A stretch of DNA of 64,000 nt from positions 7,254,001 to 7,318,000 of the forward strand of contig NZ_JARUMJ010000001.1 in assembly GCF_036898465.1 (NCBI RefSeq), in the 5' to 3' direction. Positions 45,634 to 55,153 of this stretch are shown piece by piece. The position numbers and the translations under genes were made by a program. Source of the DNA: Streptomyces sp. B21-105. Lineage in GTDB: Bacteria; Actinomycetota; Actinomycetes; Streptomycetales; Streptomycetaceae. The notes beneath the pieces are model-generated. The model was not told the DNA's origin and made no database searches. It was given only the letters and a program-made list of their open reading frames with translations. How positions within the stretch are numbered: position 1 is the stretch's first letter; the number at the start of each line of letters is the position of its first letter.

Positions 45634-46416
45634 GTGTCCGCTACGCCCGTGCTGGCGTTGCGCGGAGTCTCCAAGCGATTCGGTGCGGTGCAGGCACTCA
45701 CCGACGTCGAGCTGGAGGTCCACGCCGGAGAAGTGGTCGCCCTGGTGGGCGACAACGGCGCAGGAAAGTCCACCCTGGTCAAGACGATCGCGGGTGTCCA
45801 CCCCATCGATGAGGGCGTCATCGAGTGGGAAGGCCGGCCGGTCAGCATCGACAAGCCGCACGACGCCCAGGGACTCGGCGTCGCGACGGTCTACCAGGAC
45901 CTCGCGCTGTGCGACAACCTCGACGTCGTCGGCAACCTGTACCTCGGACGGGAGCTGCTGCGCCGCGGCGTCATCGACGAGGTGTCGATGGAGAAGAACG
46001 CCCGCGAGCTGCTCTCCACGCTCTCCATCCGCATCCCGAGCGTCCGTATCCCGATCGCGAGCCTCTCGGGCGGTCAGCGGCAGGTCGTCGCGATCGCCCG
46101 TGCGCTGATCGGCGACCCGAAGGTCGTCATCCTCGACGAGCCCACCGCGGCGCTCGGCGTCGAGCAGACGGCGCAGGTCCTCGACCTGGTCGAGCGGCTG
46201 CGCGAGCGTGACCTCGGCGTCATCCTCATCAGCCACAACATGGCCGACGTCAAGGCGGTCGCGGACACCGTCGCCGTCCTGCGCCTGGGCAAGAACAACG
46301 GCTCCTTCCCCGTGAAGGACACCAGCCACGAAGAGATCATCGCCGCGATCACCGGTGCCACGGACAACGCCGTGACCCGTCGTGCGGGGCGTCGCACCGC
46401 GGAGGCGGCCAAGTGA
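45634..46416 (+). CDS. xylG: Xylose-type ABC importer ATPase, single domain
   Basis: This 260-aa ATPase has Walker A GDNGAGKST, signature LSGGQRQVVAIARA, Walker B VVILDEPTAALG and the switch histidine in ILISHNMADV. E. coli XylG and RbsA are ~500-aa double ATPases, so this is a half-size form that must dimerise. The GTG at 45634 is chosen because AAGGAG is well spaced from it, while the ATG at 45625 directly abuts that site. Its stop overlaps xylH by 4 bp. Confidence 0.92.
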   Translation: MSATPVLALRGVSKRFGAVQALTDVELEVHAGEVVALVGDNGAGKSTLVKTIAGVHPIDEGVIEWEGRPVSIDKPHDAQGLGVATVYQDLALCDNLDVVGNLYLGRELLRRGVIDEVSMEKNARELLSTLSIRIPSVRIPIASLSGGQRQVVAIARALIGDPKVVILDEPTAALGVEQTAQVLDLVERLRERDLGVILISHNMADVKAVADTVAVLRLGKNNGSFPVKDTSHEEIIAAITGATDNAVTRRAGRRTAEAAK

Positions 46417-47786
46417 GCGACACGTCGAAGACCGTGAAGAGCGACTCCACACAGCCCGGGAAGGCCGACACGGGCACCAAGCTCGAGAAGACCCAGGGCG
46501 TCGTCGAGGACCAGACGACCGTCGCGCCCGCCGACGACCCGACGGCCGCGCCCGTCTCCGTCGTCGACCCGCGGCTGCTGGTCCGCGAGGAAGGCCTCAA
46601 GGGCTACCTCACCGAGTTCAAGCGCAAGGTCAAGGGCGGCGAGCTCGGCCAGATCCCGGTCGTTCTCGGCCTGATCGTGATCTGGACGATCTTCCAGCTG
46701 AAGAACGACCGCTTCCTGAGCGCCGGCAACCTCTCCGACATCAGCTACTTCATGTCGGCCACGGGCATGCTCGCCATCGGCCTGGTGTTCGTGCTGCTGC
46801 TCGGCGAGATCGACCTGTCCGTCGGCTCCGTCAGCGGCCTGGCGTCCACGGTGTTCGCGGTGTTCGTGGTGAACCACAGCATGAACCCCTGGCTCTCGCT
46901 GGCCCTGACGATCCTGACCGGCATCGCCATCGGAGCACTGCACGGCTGGTTCTTCGCGAAGATCGGCGTACCGGCGTTCGTCGTCACTCTGGCCGGCTTC
47001 CTCGGCTGGAACGGCCTGATGCTGTGGCTGCTGGGCTCCAGCGGCACCATCAACATCCCGTCGGACAGCGGTCCCGTGCACCTGCTGGGCAAGAGCTCCT
47101 TCTTCATGGACCAGGCCATCATCGGCGCCTACCTGCTGGCTGGTCTCGCCGTCGTGCTGTCCCTGGTCGGTAATTTCGGTGAGCAGCGTCGCCGCCGGGC
47201 CGCGGGCGTACCGCACCGTGCCACCGGCGAGATCCTGCTGCGTGTGGGGGCTCTGGCGGTCGCGTCCTTCGTGACCGCGGCCGTGCTGAACAACGCCGAG
47301 GGGGTCTCCAATGCACTGGTGATCTTCCTGGCCACGCTGGTGATCGTGGACTTCGTGCTGCGTCGCACCACTTACGGCCGCAAGGTGTTCGCGGTCGGCG
47401 GCGGCATCGAGGCCGCCCGCCGGGCCGGCATCAACGTGCCGATGGTCCGGATCACCGTGTTCGCCATCTCCGGCGGCTTCGCGGCGGTCGGCGGCATGTT
47501 CTTCGCCGGCGTGACGGCGTCCGCGACGCTCAACGCCGGTGGTGGCAACACCCTGATGCTCGCCATCGCGGCGGCCGTCATCGGCGGCACCAGCCTCTTC
47601 GGCGGCCGCGGCACCGTCTGGTCCGCTCTGCTGGGCATGCTGGTCATCCAGTCCATCCAGACCGGTCTCGACCTGCTGAACATGAACACCTCGATCCAGT
47701 ACATGATCACCGGTGGTGTGCTGCTGGGCGCCGTCGTCATCGACTCGGTGTCCCGCAAGAGCCAGAAGGCGGCCGGCCGAGGCTAG
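46413..47786 (+). CDS. xylH: Xylose-type ABC importer permease
   Basis: This 457-aa permease has about ten to twelve hydrophobic segments (LLLGEIDLSVGSVSGLAS is the family hallmark) and AIAAAVIGGTSLFGGRG near the C-terminus, as in XylH/RbsC proteins. The GTG overlaps the xylG stop. The N-terminal ~85 residues are hydrophilic and rich in Asp, Thr and Lys, longer than in E. coli XylH. With XylF and XylG it imports D-xylose, which links to the xylan enzymes upstream in the window. Confidence 0.93.
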   Translation: MSDTSKTVKSDSTQPGKADTGTKLEKTQGVVEDQTTVAPADDPTAAPVSVVDPRLLVREEGLKGYLTEFKRKVKGGELGQIPVVLGLIVIWTIFQLKNDRFLSAGNLSDISYFMSATGMLAIGLVFVLLLGEIDLSVGSVSGLASTVFAVFVVNHSMNPWLSLALTILTGIAIGALHGWFFAKIGVPAFVVTLAGFLGWNGLMLWLLGSSGTINIPSDSGPVHLLGKSSFFMDQAIIGAYLLAGLAVVLSLVGNFGEQRRRRAAGVPHRATGEILLRVGALAVASFVTAAVLNNAEGVSNALVIFLATLVIVDFVLRRTTYGRKVFAVGGGIEAARRAGINVPMVRITVFAISGGFAAVGGMFFAGVTASATLNAGGGNTLMLAIAAAVIGGTSLFGGRGTVWSALLGMLVIQSIQTGLDLLNMNTSIQYMITGGVLLGAVVIDSVSRKSQKAAGRG

Positions 47787-47791
47787 CCGTG

Positions 47792-47892
47792 CTCGTCCGC
47801 CGTACGGTCTGAGGCCGGCCCTCGTCCGCTGTACTTCCTGGGTCCGGCCCTCGTCCGCTGTACTTCCTGCGTCCGGCCCTCGTCCGCCGTAC
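47792..47892. repeat. 29-bp tandem repeats after xylH
   Basis: CTCGTCCGC starts at 47792, 47821, 47850 and 47879, exactly 29 bp apart, with conserved TGTACTTCCTG and TCCGGCC segments; the first and last copies differ most. There are about three and a half units and no spacer structure. Confidence 0.85.
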
Positions 47893-47901
47893 GACCCCCC
47901 T

Positions 47902-47931
47902 GTGCCCGGCATCCGTTCAGATGCCGGGCAC
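47902..47931 (+). terminator. Terminator hairpin after xylFGH
   Basis: GTGCCCGGCATC and GATGCCGGGCAC form a perfect 12-bp stem with a CGTTCA loop. Confidence 0.85.
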
Positions 47932-48092
47932 AGTCGCGTCATGGAAACGGTGGATCCTGGGAACGGTGGATCGTGGGTACGGCCGTTCGGGTGACGTATG
48001 ACGCACGGGCCGGACTCCGACCGCCTCGGCGGAACATTAGACTCGACAAGCCCGGCAACAGCTCGATCAGCTTTTACTGCAAGGAGGCACGG

Positions 48093-50012
48093 GTGCCGCT
48101 GCTGACCCGCATCAGGGGACCGCGCGATCTGGACCGGCTCAGCCTGGAGGAGCTGGACCAGCTGGCAGGGGAGATCCGCACCTTCCTCGTGGACGCCGTG
48201 TCCAAGACCGGCGGCCACCTCGGCCCCAACCTCGGCGTGGTCGAACTCACCCTCGCCCTGCACCGGGTCTTCGAGTCGCCCAAGGACAAGGTCCTGTGGG
48301 ACACCGGACACCAGTCCTACGTGCACAAACTGCTCACCGGGCGGCAGGACTTCTCCCGGCTGAAGATGAAGGGCGGCCTGTCCGGCTACCCTTCGCAGGC
48401 CGAGTCCGAGCACGACGTCATCGAGAACAGCCACGCCTCCACGGTGCTCGGCTGGGCCGACGGCATCGCCAAGGCCAACCAGATCCTCGAACGCGACAGC
48501 CACGTCGTGGCGGTCATCGGCGACGGCGCGCTCACCGGCGGCATGGCCTGGGAGGCCCTCAACAACATCGCCGACGGGGACCGCCCGCTGGTCATCGTCG
48601 TCAACGACAACGAGCGCTCGTACGCGCCGACCATCGGCGGCCTCGCCAACCACCTCGCCACCCTGCGCACGACGGACGGTTACGAGCGTTTCCTGGCTCG
48701 CGGGAAGGACCTCCTCGAGCGCACGCCCGTCGTCGGCAAGCCGCTGTACGAGACCCTGCACGGCGCCAAGAAGGGCCTGAAGGACTTCATCGCCCCGCAG
48801 GGCATGTTCGAGGACCTCGGCCTGAAGTACGTCGGCCCGATCGACGGCCACGACATCGAGGCGCTGGAGTCCGCGCTGGCCCGCGCCAAGCGCTTCGGCG
48901 GCCCGGTGATCGTGCACTGCCTCACGGAGAAGGGCCGCGGCTACCAGCCCGCCCTCCAGGACGAGGCCGACCGCTTCCACGCCGTCGGCAAGATCCACCC
49001 CGACACCGGTCTGCCGATCGCCACCTCCGGCGCCGACTGGACGTCCGTCTTCGGCGACGAGATGGTCAAGCTCGGCGAGGAGCGCGCGGACATCGTCGCG
49101 ATCACCGCCGCCATGCTCCAGCCGGTCGGCCTCGACAAGTTCGCCAAGGCCTTCCCGGACCGCGTCTACGACGTCGGCATCGCCGAGCAGCACGGCGCGG
49201 TGTCCGCGGCGGGCCTGGCCCACGGCGGAGTGCATCCGGTGTTCGCGGTGTACGCCACATTCCTCAATCGTGCCTTCGACCAGGTCCTCATGGACGTCGC
49301 CCTCCACAAGTGCGGTGTGACATTCGTACTGGATCGGGCGGGCGTCACCGGCACCGACGGCGCCTCCCACAACGGCATGTGGGACATGTCGATCCTCCAG
49401 GTCGTACCGGGCCTGCGGCTCGCCGCCCCGCGTGACGCCGACCAGGTCCGTGCCCAGCTGCGCGAGGCCGTCGCCGTCGACGACGCGCCGACCGTCGTGC
49501 GCTTCTCCAAGGGCGCCGTCGGCCCCGCCGTACCCGCCGTCGGCCGCGTCGGCGGGATGGACGTGCTGCGCGAGAGCGGCACCGACACCCCCGACGTGCT
49601 GCTGGTCTCCGTCGGCGCACTCGCCCCGATGTGCCTGGAGATCGCGACCCTCCTCGACCGGCAGGGCATCACTGCCACGGTCGTCGACCCGCGCTGGGTC
49701 AAGCCCGTCGACGAGGCCATGGCCCCGCTCGCCGAGCGGCACCGCGTGGTCGTCACCGTCGAGGACAACTCCCGTGTCGGCGGCGTCGGATCGGCGATCG
49801 CCCAGGCCCTGCGCGACGCGGGCGTCGACGTCCCGCTGCGCGACTTCGGCATCCCGCCCCGCTTCCTCGACCACGCCTCCCGCGCCGAGGTCATGACCGA
49901 GATCGGCCTCACCGCGCCCGACATCGCGCGGCAGGTCACCGGCCTGGTCTCCAAGCTCGACGGACGGTACGGCAACGTGGCGGCCGAGTCCGTGGAACCC
50001 GCCCGGGACTGA
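48093..50012 (+). CDS. dxs: 1-deoxy-D-xylulose-5-phosphate synthase
   Basis: This 639-aa TPP enzyme condenses pyruvate and glyceraldehyde-3-phosphate, the first step of the MEP isoprenoid pathway. The TPP motif [16 protein letters not shown] is present, as are the transketolase central block [19 protein letters not shown] and the C-terminal domain. Catalytic histidine contexts [12 protein letters not shown] and [10 protein letters not shown] are intact. AAGGAGG lies 5 bp before the GTG. It has its own promoter region after the xyl terminator and a strong terminator of its own. Streptomyces often carry two dxs genes; the copy number in this genome cannot be seen. Confidence 0.97.
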   Translation: MPLLTRIRGPRDLDRLSLEELDQLAGEIRTFLVDAVSKTGGHLGPNLGVVELTLALHRVFESPKDKVLWDTGHQSYVHKLLTGRQDFSRLKMKGGLSGYPSQAESEHDVIENSHASTVLGWADGIAKANQILERDSHVVAVIGDGALTGGMAWEALNNIADGDRPLVIVVNDNERSYAPTIGGLANHLATLRTTDGYERFLARGKDLLERTPVVGKPLYETLHGAKKGLKDFIAPQGMFEDLGLKYVGPIDGHDIEALESALARAKRFGGPVIVHCLTEKGRGYQPALQDEADRFHAVGKIHPDTGLPIATSGADWTSVFGDEMVKLGEERADIVAITAAMLQPVGLDKFAKAFPDRVYDVGIAEQHGAVSAAGLAHGGVHPVFAVYATFLNRAFDQVLMDVALHKCGVTFVLDRAGVTGTDGASHNGMWDMSILQVVPGLRLAAPRDADQVRAQLREAVAVDDAPTVVRFSKGAVGPAVPAVGRVGGMDVLRESGTDTPDVLLVSVGALAPMCLEIATLLDRQGITATVVDPRWVKPVDEAMAPLAERHRVVVTVEDNSRVGGVGSAIAQALRDAGVDVPLRDFGIPPRFLDHASRAEVMTEIGLTAPDIARQVTGLVSKLDGRYGNVAAESVEPARD

Positions 50013-50051
50013 CGCCGCCGCAGGCCCCCCGAGCCGCCCGAGCCCGCCCGG

Positions 50052-50095
50052 ATGGACCGGTTCCACCACTGTGAAGAGTGGTGGAACCGGTCCAT
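50052..50095. terminator. Terminator hairpin after dxs
   Basis: ATGGACCGGTTCCACCACT and AGTGGTGGAACCGGTCCAT form a perfect 19-bp stem with loop GTGAAG, 40 bp after the stop. Confidence 0.92.
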
Positions 50096-50179
50096 TCGCG
50101 TTAACCGGCCCGCGCCGGGGCATACGGTCTACGCCCCCTCTCGATCATGTCGAGGACGACACAGCGTGGGAGGTACCCC

Positions 50180-51700
50180 GTGAGCAGCACCCTCTTCCGG
50201 ACGAAGAAGGTCGAGCAGTCCATCCTCGATACCGAGGAGCCAGAACACGCGCTCAAGAAATCCTTGTCCGCGCTCGATCTGACCGTCTTCGGCGTCGGCG
50301 TCATCATCGGCACCGGCATCTTCGTCCTCACCGGCACGGTCGCCAAGAACAACGCCGGCCCGGCCGTCGCCCTGGCCTTCGTGGTGGCCGGGGTCGTCTG
50401 CGCGCTCGCCGCGCTCTGCTATGCCGAGTTCGCCTCCACCGTCCCCGTGGCGGGCTCCGCGTACACCTTCTCGTACGCCTCCCTCGGCGAACTGCCCGCC
50501 TGGATCATCGGCTGGGACCTGGTCCTGGAGTTCGCGCTCGGCACCGCGGTGGTCGCCGTCGGCTGGTCCGGCTACATCGCCTCCCTGCTGGACAACGCGG
50601 GCTGGCACCTGCCGGCCGCGCTCGGCAGCCGCGACGGGGCCGACGGCTTCGGCTTCGACATCCTCGCCGCCGCGCTCGTCCTGGTGCTCACCGCCATCCT
50701 CGTGCTCGGCACCAAGCTCTCCGCGCGCGTGACGTCGATCGTGGTCGCCATCAAGGTGACGGTCGTACTGACCGTGATCGTCGCCGGCGCCTTCTTCATC
50801 AAGGGCGACAACTACGACCCGTTCATTCCCAAGTCGCAGGCCGTCGAGGCCGGCGGAGGGCTGAACTCCCCGCTCATCCAGCTGATGTTCGGCTGGGCCC
50901 CCGCCAACTTCGGCGTCATGGGCATCTTCACCGCCGCCTCGGTGGTGTTCTTCGCCTTCATCGGCTTCGACGTGGTCGCCACGGCCGCCGAGGAGACCAG
51001 GCACCCGCAGCGGGACATGCCCCGCGGCATCATCGGCTCCCTCATCATCTGCACCACGCTGTACGTGCTGGTGTCGATCGTCGTCACGGGCATGCAGCAC
51101 TACACCAAGCTGTCCATCACCGCCCCGCTCGCCGACGCCTTCAAAGCCACCGGGCACCCCTGGTTCGCGGGCTTCATCAGCTTCGGCGCCGCCGTCGGCC
51201 TCACCACCGTCTGCATGATCCTGCTGCTGGGCCAGACCCGCGTCTTCTTCGCGATGAGCCGGGACGGACTGCTGCCCCGCTTCTTCTCCCACGTCCACCC
51301 GCGCTACAAGACCCCGCACCGGCCGACCATCCTGCTCGGCGTGATCATCGCGATCGTCGCCGGCTTCACCCCGCTGAGCGAACTCGCCGAGCTCGTCAAC
51401 ATCGGCACCCTGTTCGCCTTCGTGGTCGTCGCGATCGGCGTGGTCCTCCTGCGCAGGTCCCGCCCCGACCTGCACCGGGCCTTCCGCACCCCGTGGGTGC
51501 CGTTCGTCCCGATCCTGTCGGTGCTCGCCTCGTTCTGGCTGATGCTCAACCTGCCCGCCGAGACCTGGCTGCGGTTCGGCATCTGGATGGTCATCGGATG
51601 CGTCGTCTACTTCCTCTACGGCCGCTCCCACAGCCGCCTCGGACGAGGCGAGGCGTCCCCCGCCCCCGCCCCGGGCCCCGGCGGCGCCGGCCCCGTATGA
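50180..51700 (+). CDS. Cationic amino-acid transporter-type APC permease
   Basis: This 506-aa secondary transporter with about 12 membrane segments begins with GVGVIIGTGIFVLTG, the APC substrate-binding helix. EEPEHALKKSLSALDLTVFG is typical of the CAT/YfnA branch. FAFIGFDVVATAAEE is helix 6. The GTG at 50180 has GGGAGG upstream and is preferred over an earlier in-frame GTG. The C-tail is Gly/Pro/Ala-rich. It probably takes up amino acids by proton or cation coupling; specificity is not determined. Confidence 0.92.
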   Translation: MSSTLFRTKKVEQSILDTEEPEHALKKSLSALDLTVFGVGVIIGTGIFVLTGTVAKNNAGPAVALAFVVAGVVCALAALCYAEFASTVPVAGSAYTFSYASLGELPAWIIGWDLVLEFALGTAVVAVGWSGYIASLLDNAGWHLPAALGSRDGADGFGFDILAAALVLVLTAILVLGTKLSARVTSIVVAIKVTVVLTVIVAGAFFIKGDNYDPFIPKSQAVEAGGGLNSPLIQLMFGWAPANFGVMGIFTAASVVFFAFIGFDVVATAAEETRHPQRDMPRGIIGSLIICTTLYVLVSIVVTGMQHYTKLSITAPLADAFKATGHPWFAGFISFGAAVGLTTVCMILLLGQTRVFFAMSRDGLLPRFFSHVHPRYKTPHRPTILLGVIIAIVAGFTPLSELAELVNIGTLFAFVVVAIGVVLLRRSRPDLHRAFRTPWVPFVPILSVLASFWLMLNLPAETWLRFGIWMVIGCVVYFLYGRSHSRLGRGEASPAPAPGPGGAGPV

Positions 51701-51710
51701 CCCACGCCCC

Positions 51711-51746
51711 CCGAGCCCGGCCCCGACCGCCAGGGGCCGGGCTCGG
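51711..51746. terminator. Terminator hairpin after the APC permease
   Basis: CCGAGCCCGGCCCC and GGGGCCGGGCTCGG make a perfect 14-bp stem with an 8-nt loop. Confidence 0.85.
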
Positions 51747-51943
51747 TGCTGCGCCGCCGCCCCGCCCCAGCCGGAGCGGCCGGCGGGCCGGCGGGTGCGA
51801 GCGCGGCCGGGCCGGGAGCGGCTTGCCTCGCGGGGGACACGCTCCACCCGGCCGTCGGCCGTCGGACGCACCTCCGTATCCCCTCGGCGTGCCGCCGGGT
51901 GCCGCGTGCGGGCTGCCGCTCACGGAGTGCGACGTCGGTCGTC

Positions 51944-52315
51944 TCAGCCGCGCACCGCGCGAGGGCCCGTGACGTCCGCGCCGAGCTCCGTCACACGGCG
52001 GCGCAGCTCGCGGTCGGCGGTGACGACCAGACGGGGGCGGCCGGCGGCCCCGGCGACCAGCTCGACGATGCGGTCGTCACCGCTGCCGGGGGCCGCCTCC
52101 ACCCGTACACCGGGCGCCGGCTCCACCCCGCGGGCCGTGCCCTCGACGACGAGGACGATGTCCACGGGCCCGGAGTGCCCCGAGAGGCCGTCTGCGGCCA
52201 GCCGGTCGCGCAACCGTTCCGCTGCGCCCCGCCGGTCCCGCCACCATCCGTCGGGTACCGACCCGACGACGTTCGCGGCGTCGACGATCACGAGCAGCGC
52301 GGTGTTGTCGTCCAT
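51944..52315 (-). CDS. Small NYN/PIN-like putative ribonuclease
   Basis: This 123-aa protein has VIVDAANVVGSVPDGWWRDR at its N-terminus, an acidic GDDRIVELV block and LVVTADRELRRRV. These are the spaced acidic residues expected of a NYN/PIN metal-dependent nuclease fold (YacP-like). The ATG at 52315 removes a poorly conserved N-tail; the ribosome-binding site is weak. It is convergent with the APC permease and has no operon partner. The fold is fairly likely, the activity is inferred. Confidence 0.7.
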   Translation of the reverse strand: MDDNTALLVIVDAANVVGSVPDGWWRDRRGAAERLRDRLAADGLSGHSGPVDIVLVVEGTARGVEPAPGVRVEAAPGSGDDRIVELVAGAAGRPRLVVTADRELRRRVTELGADVTGPRAVRG

Positions 52316-52471
52316 GCGGACCAGCGTCGCACGGACGGCCCCGCGGACGAGACTTCGCGGACTCGACTGCACGGACCGACGTCACGGACCGACTTCACGG
52401 ACGAGGCTCTGCGGGACCCCGTGACGAGACCGGCGACGGGCATGGTCAGGACCCCGGCATGAAGTGATCGG

Positions 52472-52702
52472 GTGAACGGCGACTGGCTCATACGCGGCCG
52501 CGACGGGCGGCTGGCCGTCTATCTGATGTAGGACGACGCCGTCCTGTGCCGAGCCGAACACGTCCCGGGCAGATCCTGGGAAGCCGCGCGCCGGGTCGGC
52601 GGCGACCAGAGACTGCATCATCAGGTCCTCGCCGTCGACCAGGGTGCGAACGGCGACGCCCACCTGGTCTCCTGGCGGCCCACCGCGCGCGCCCCCTCGT
52701 GA
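52472..52702 (+). pseudogene. Fragment of a conserved Streptomyces hypothetical protein with a nonsense codon
   Basis: The GTG at 52472 reads VNGDWLIRGRDGRLAVYLM and then hits TAG (52529-52531). The same frame continues as DDAVLCRAEHVPGRSWEAAR and NGDAHLVSWRPTA before a TGA at 52700. The segment resembles the N-terminus of a larger beta-propeller-like Streptomyces protein I recall. It is too short and interrupted to be functional. The next ~150 bp contain no gene. Confidence 0.5.
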
Positions 52703-52852
52703 TCGGCGGGAGTTCGTCGTGGGCGTCGGCCGGACCGACCCGGAGCCCGTTCACTTCGCCGAGCCGGCCTTCGCGCTCGGCCTCAGCCATGCGGGCAGGA
52801 GATCGCGGCCAGGGCCCGTGGGCGGGCCGTCCAGGGCGACAGCCGCGCGACA

Positions 52853-52881
52853 GAGGGCCTCCGCCATGAGCGGAGGCCCTC
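52853..52881. terminator. Bidirectional-looking terminator hairpin downstream of fadB
   Basis: GAGGGCCTCCGC and GCGGAGGCCCTC form a perfect 12-bp stem with a 5-nt loop, 140 bp beyond the fadB stop on the minus strand. Confidence 0.75.
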
Positions 52882-53020
52882 TTCACTTCGCCCTGCCCCC
52901 GGAGACCAGGGACGGGTCGTCAGCCCCGGGACGGGTCGTAAGCCGTTACGACTGTTACGGCCCCAGTAACCCTTCCGGCAACTTTTGCGACGCCTCGTAC
53001 GACGCCTCTTACGGCAACCG

Positions 53021-55153
53021 TTACGCCGGCACCGACGCGACACCCGGGGCAAGGAACTTCTTGCCGTTCACCCGCTCGGAGACGCCCTCGCGGTCCAGGT
53101 ACGGCGTGATGCCGCCCAGGTGGAAGGGCCAGCCGGCGCCGGTGATGAGGCAGAGGTCGATGTCCTGGGCCTCGGCGACGACGCCCTCGTCGAGCATGAG
53201 CCCGATCTCCTGCGCCACCGCGTCCAGGACGCGGGCCCGCACCTGCTCCTCGGTGAGGACGTCGTCGCCCTGCTGCAGGAGCGCGGCGACCTCGGGGTCC
53301 AGCTCGGGCTTGCCGCTGTCGTAGAGGTAGAAGCCGCGCTTGCCCGCCTTGACGACGGCCGCGAGGTTCGGCGAGACCGTGAAACGGTCCGGGAACGCGC
53401 GGTTCAGCGTTTCCGAGACGTGCAGACCGATCGCGGGGCCGACCAGCTCGAGCAGCACCAGCGGGGACATCGGCAGGCCGAGCGGTTCCACCGCCTTCTC
53501 CGCGACCGCGACGGGGGTGCCCTCGTCGATGACGTTCTGCACCTCGCCCATGAAACGGGTCAGAATGCGGTTCACGACGAACGCCGGGGCGTCCTTCACC
53601 AGAACCGCCGTCTTCTTCAGCTTCTTGGCGACGGCGAAGGCCGTGGCCAGCGAGGCGTCGTCGGTCTGCTCCCCGCGGACGATCTCCAGCAGCGGCAGGA
53701 TCGCGACCGGGTTGAAGAAGTGGAAGCCCACGACCCGCTCGGGGTGCTTCAGCTTCGACGCCATCTCGGAGACCGACAGCGACGAGGTGTTCGTCGCGAA
53801 GATCGCGTGCGCCGGGGCGACGGCCTCGACCTCCGCGAACACCCGCTGCTTGACGCCGATCTCCTCGAACACGGCCTCGATGATGAAGTCCGCGTCCGCG
53901 AATCCCTCGGCCTTGTCCAGGACGCCGGACACCAGGGCCTTCAGGCGGTTGGCCTTGTCCTGGTTGATGCGGCCCTTGCCGAGCAGCTTGTCGATCTCGG
54001 CGTGCACATAGCCCACGCCCTTGTCGACACGCTCCTGGTCGATGTCGGTCAGCACGACCGGCACCTCGAGGCGGCGCAGGAACAGCAGCGCGAGCTGCGA
54101 GGCCATCAGGCCCGCGCCGACCACGCCGACCTTGGTGACCGGACGGGCCAGGTTCTTGTCCGGGGCGCCGGCCGGGCGCTTGCCGCGCTTCTGCACCAGG
54201 TTGAACGCGTAGATGCCGGAGCGCAGTTCACCGCCCATGATCAGGTCGGCGAGCGCGACGTCCTCGGCGTCGTAGCCCTGCTGGAGGTCGCCGTTCTTGG
54301 CGGCGGCGATGATGTCCAGCGCGCGGTAGGCGGCCGGGGCGGCGCCGTGCACCTTGCTGTCCGCGACGAACCGGCCGCGTGCGACGGCCTGGTCCCAGGC
54401 CTCGCCGCGGTCGATCACCGGGCGGTCGACGACGATCTCGCCCTTGAGGACGGACGCCGTCCAGATCAGCGACTGCTCCAGGAAGTCGGCGCCCTCGAAC
54501 AGGGCGTCGGCGATGCCCAGTTCGTAGACCTGCGCGCCCTTGAGCTGCTTGTTCTGGTTGAGCGAGTTCTCGATGATCACCGAGACGGCCTTGTCCGCGC
54601 CGATCAGGTTCGGCAGCAGCGTGCAGCCGCCCCAGCCGGGGACCAGACCGAGGAAGACCTCGGGCAGCGAGAACGCCGGCAGCGCCGCGGACACCGTGCG
54701 GTACCGGCAGTGCAGGCCGACCTCGACGCCACCGCCCATCGCCGCGCCGTTGTAGTAGGCGAACGTCGGCACCGCGAGGCCCGCGAGGCGCTTGAAGACC
54801 TCGTGGCCGCCCTTGCCGATGGCGAGCGCGTCCGTGTGGTCCTTCAGCAGCTCGACGCCCTTGAGGTCCGCGCCGACGGCGAAGATGAACGGCTTGCCGG
54901 TGACGCCCGCGCCGACGATCTCCCCGGCCGCGGCCTCCTTCTCGACCTGGTCGATCGCGAGGTCGAGGTTGGCGAGGGACTGCGGGCCGAAGGTGGTCGG
55001 CTTGGTGTGGTCGAAACCGTTGTCGAGCGTGATCAGGGCGAACCGCCCCGCGCCGAACGGCAGGTCCAGGTGGCGTACGTGCGCCTGGGTGACGACCTCG
55101 TCCGGGAACAGCTCGGCCGCGCCCTTCAGAAGCTCAGCGGTGGTGGTGCTCAC
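53021..55153 (-). CDS. fadB: Fatty-acid oxidation complex alpha subunit (enoyl-CoA hydratase / 3-hydroxyacyl-CoA dehydrogenase)
   Basis: This 710-aa bifunctional enzyme carries the hydratase at residues ~20-230 (YNGAAMGGGVEVGLHCRY; LPEVFLGLVPGWGG) and the NAD-dependent dehydrogenase from ~330 (VGVVGAGLMASQLALLF; TNTSSLSVSEMASKL; VVGFHFFNPV). It catalyses two consecutive beta-oxidation steps. The GTG at 55153 overlaps the thiolase stop by 4 bp and gives the conserved N-terminus (STTTAELLKGAAELFPDE); a longer frame reads into the thiolase gene antisense-like and is rejected. From memory the S. coelicolor pair is SCO6026-6027. Confidence 0.95.
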   Translation of the reverse strand: MSTTTAELLKGAAELFPDEVVTQAHVRHLDLPFGAGRFALITLDNGFDHTKPTTFGPQSLANLDLAIDQVEKEAAAGEIVGAGVTGKPFIFAVGADLKGVELLKDHTDALAIGKGGHEVFKRLAGLAVPTFAYYNGAAMGGGVEVGLHCRYRTVSAALPAFSLPEVFLGLVPGWGGCTLLPNLIGADKAVSVIIENSLNQNKQLKGAQVYELGIADALFEGADFLEQSLIWTASVLKGEIVVDRPVIDRGEAWDQAVARGRFVADSKVHGAAPAAYRALDIIAAAKNGDLQQGYDAEDVALADLIMGGELRSGIYAFNLVQKRGKRPAGAPDKNLARPVTKVGVVGAGLMASQLALLFLRRLEVPVVLTDIDQERVDKGVGYVHAEIDKLLGKGRINQDKANRLKALVSGVLDKAEGFADADFIIEAVFEEIGVKQRVFAEVEAVAPAHAIFATNTSSLSVSEMASKLKHPERVVGFHFFNPVAILPLLEIVRGEQTDDASLATAFAVAKKLKKTAVLVKDAPAFVVNRILTRFMGEVQNVIDEGTPVAVAEKAVEPLGLPMSPLVLLELVGPAIGLHVSETLNRAFPDRFTVSPNLAAVVKAGKRGFYLYDSGKPELDPEVAALLQQGDDVLTEEQVRARVLDAVAQEIGLMLDEGVVAEAQDIDLCLITGAGWPFHLGGITPYLDREGVSERVNGKKFLAPGVASVPA

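Noticed and set aside
47792-47892. CRISPR-like array, because of the regular 29-bp periodicity
   Set aside because: The repeats are contiguous with no unique spacers and there are no cas genes nearby.
46074-50123. A 1349-codon minus-strand open frame across xylGH and dxs
   Set aside because: It is antisense to well-supported genes, its composition (Val/Asp/Gly/His-rich) is the usual shadow of high-GC coding DNA, and it has no start context or family match.
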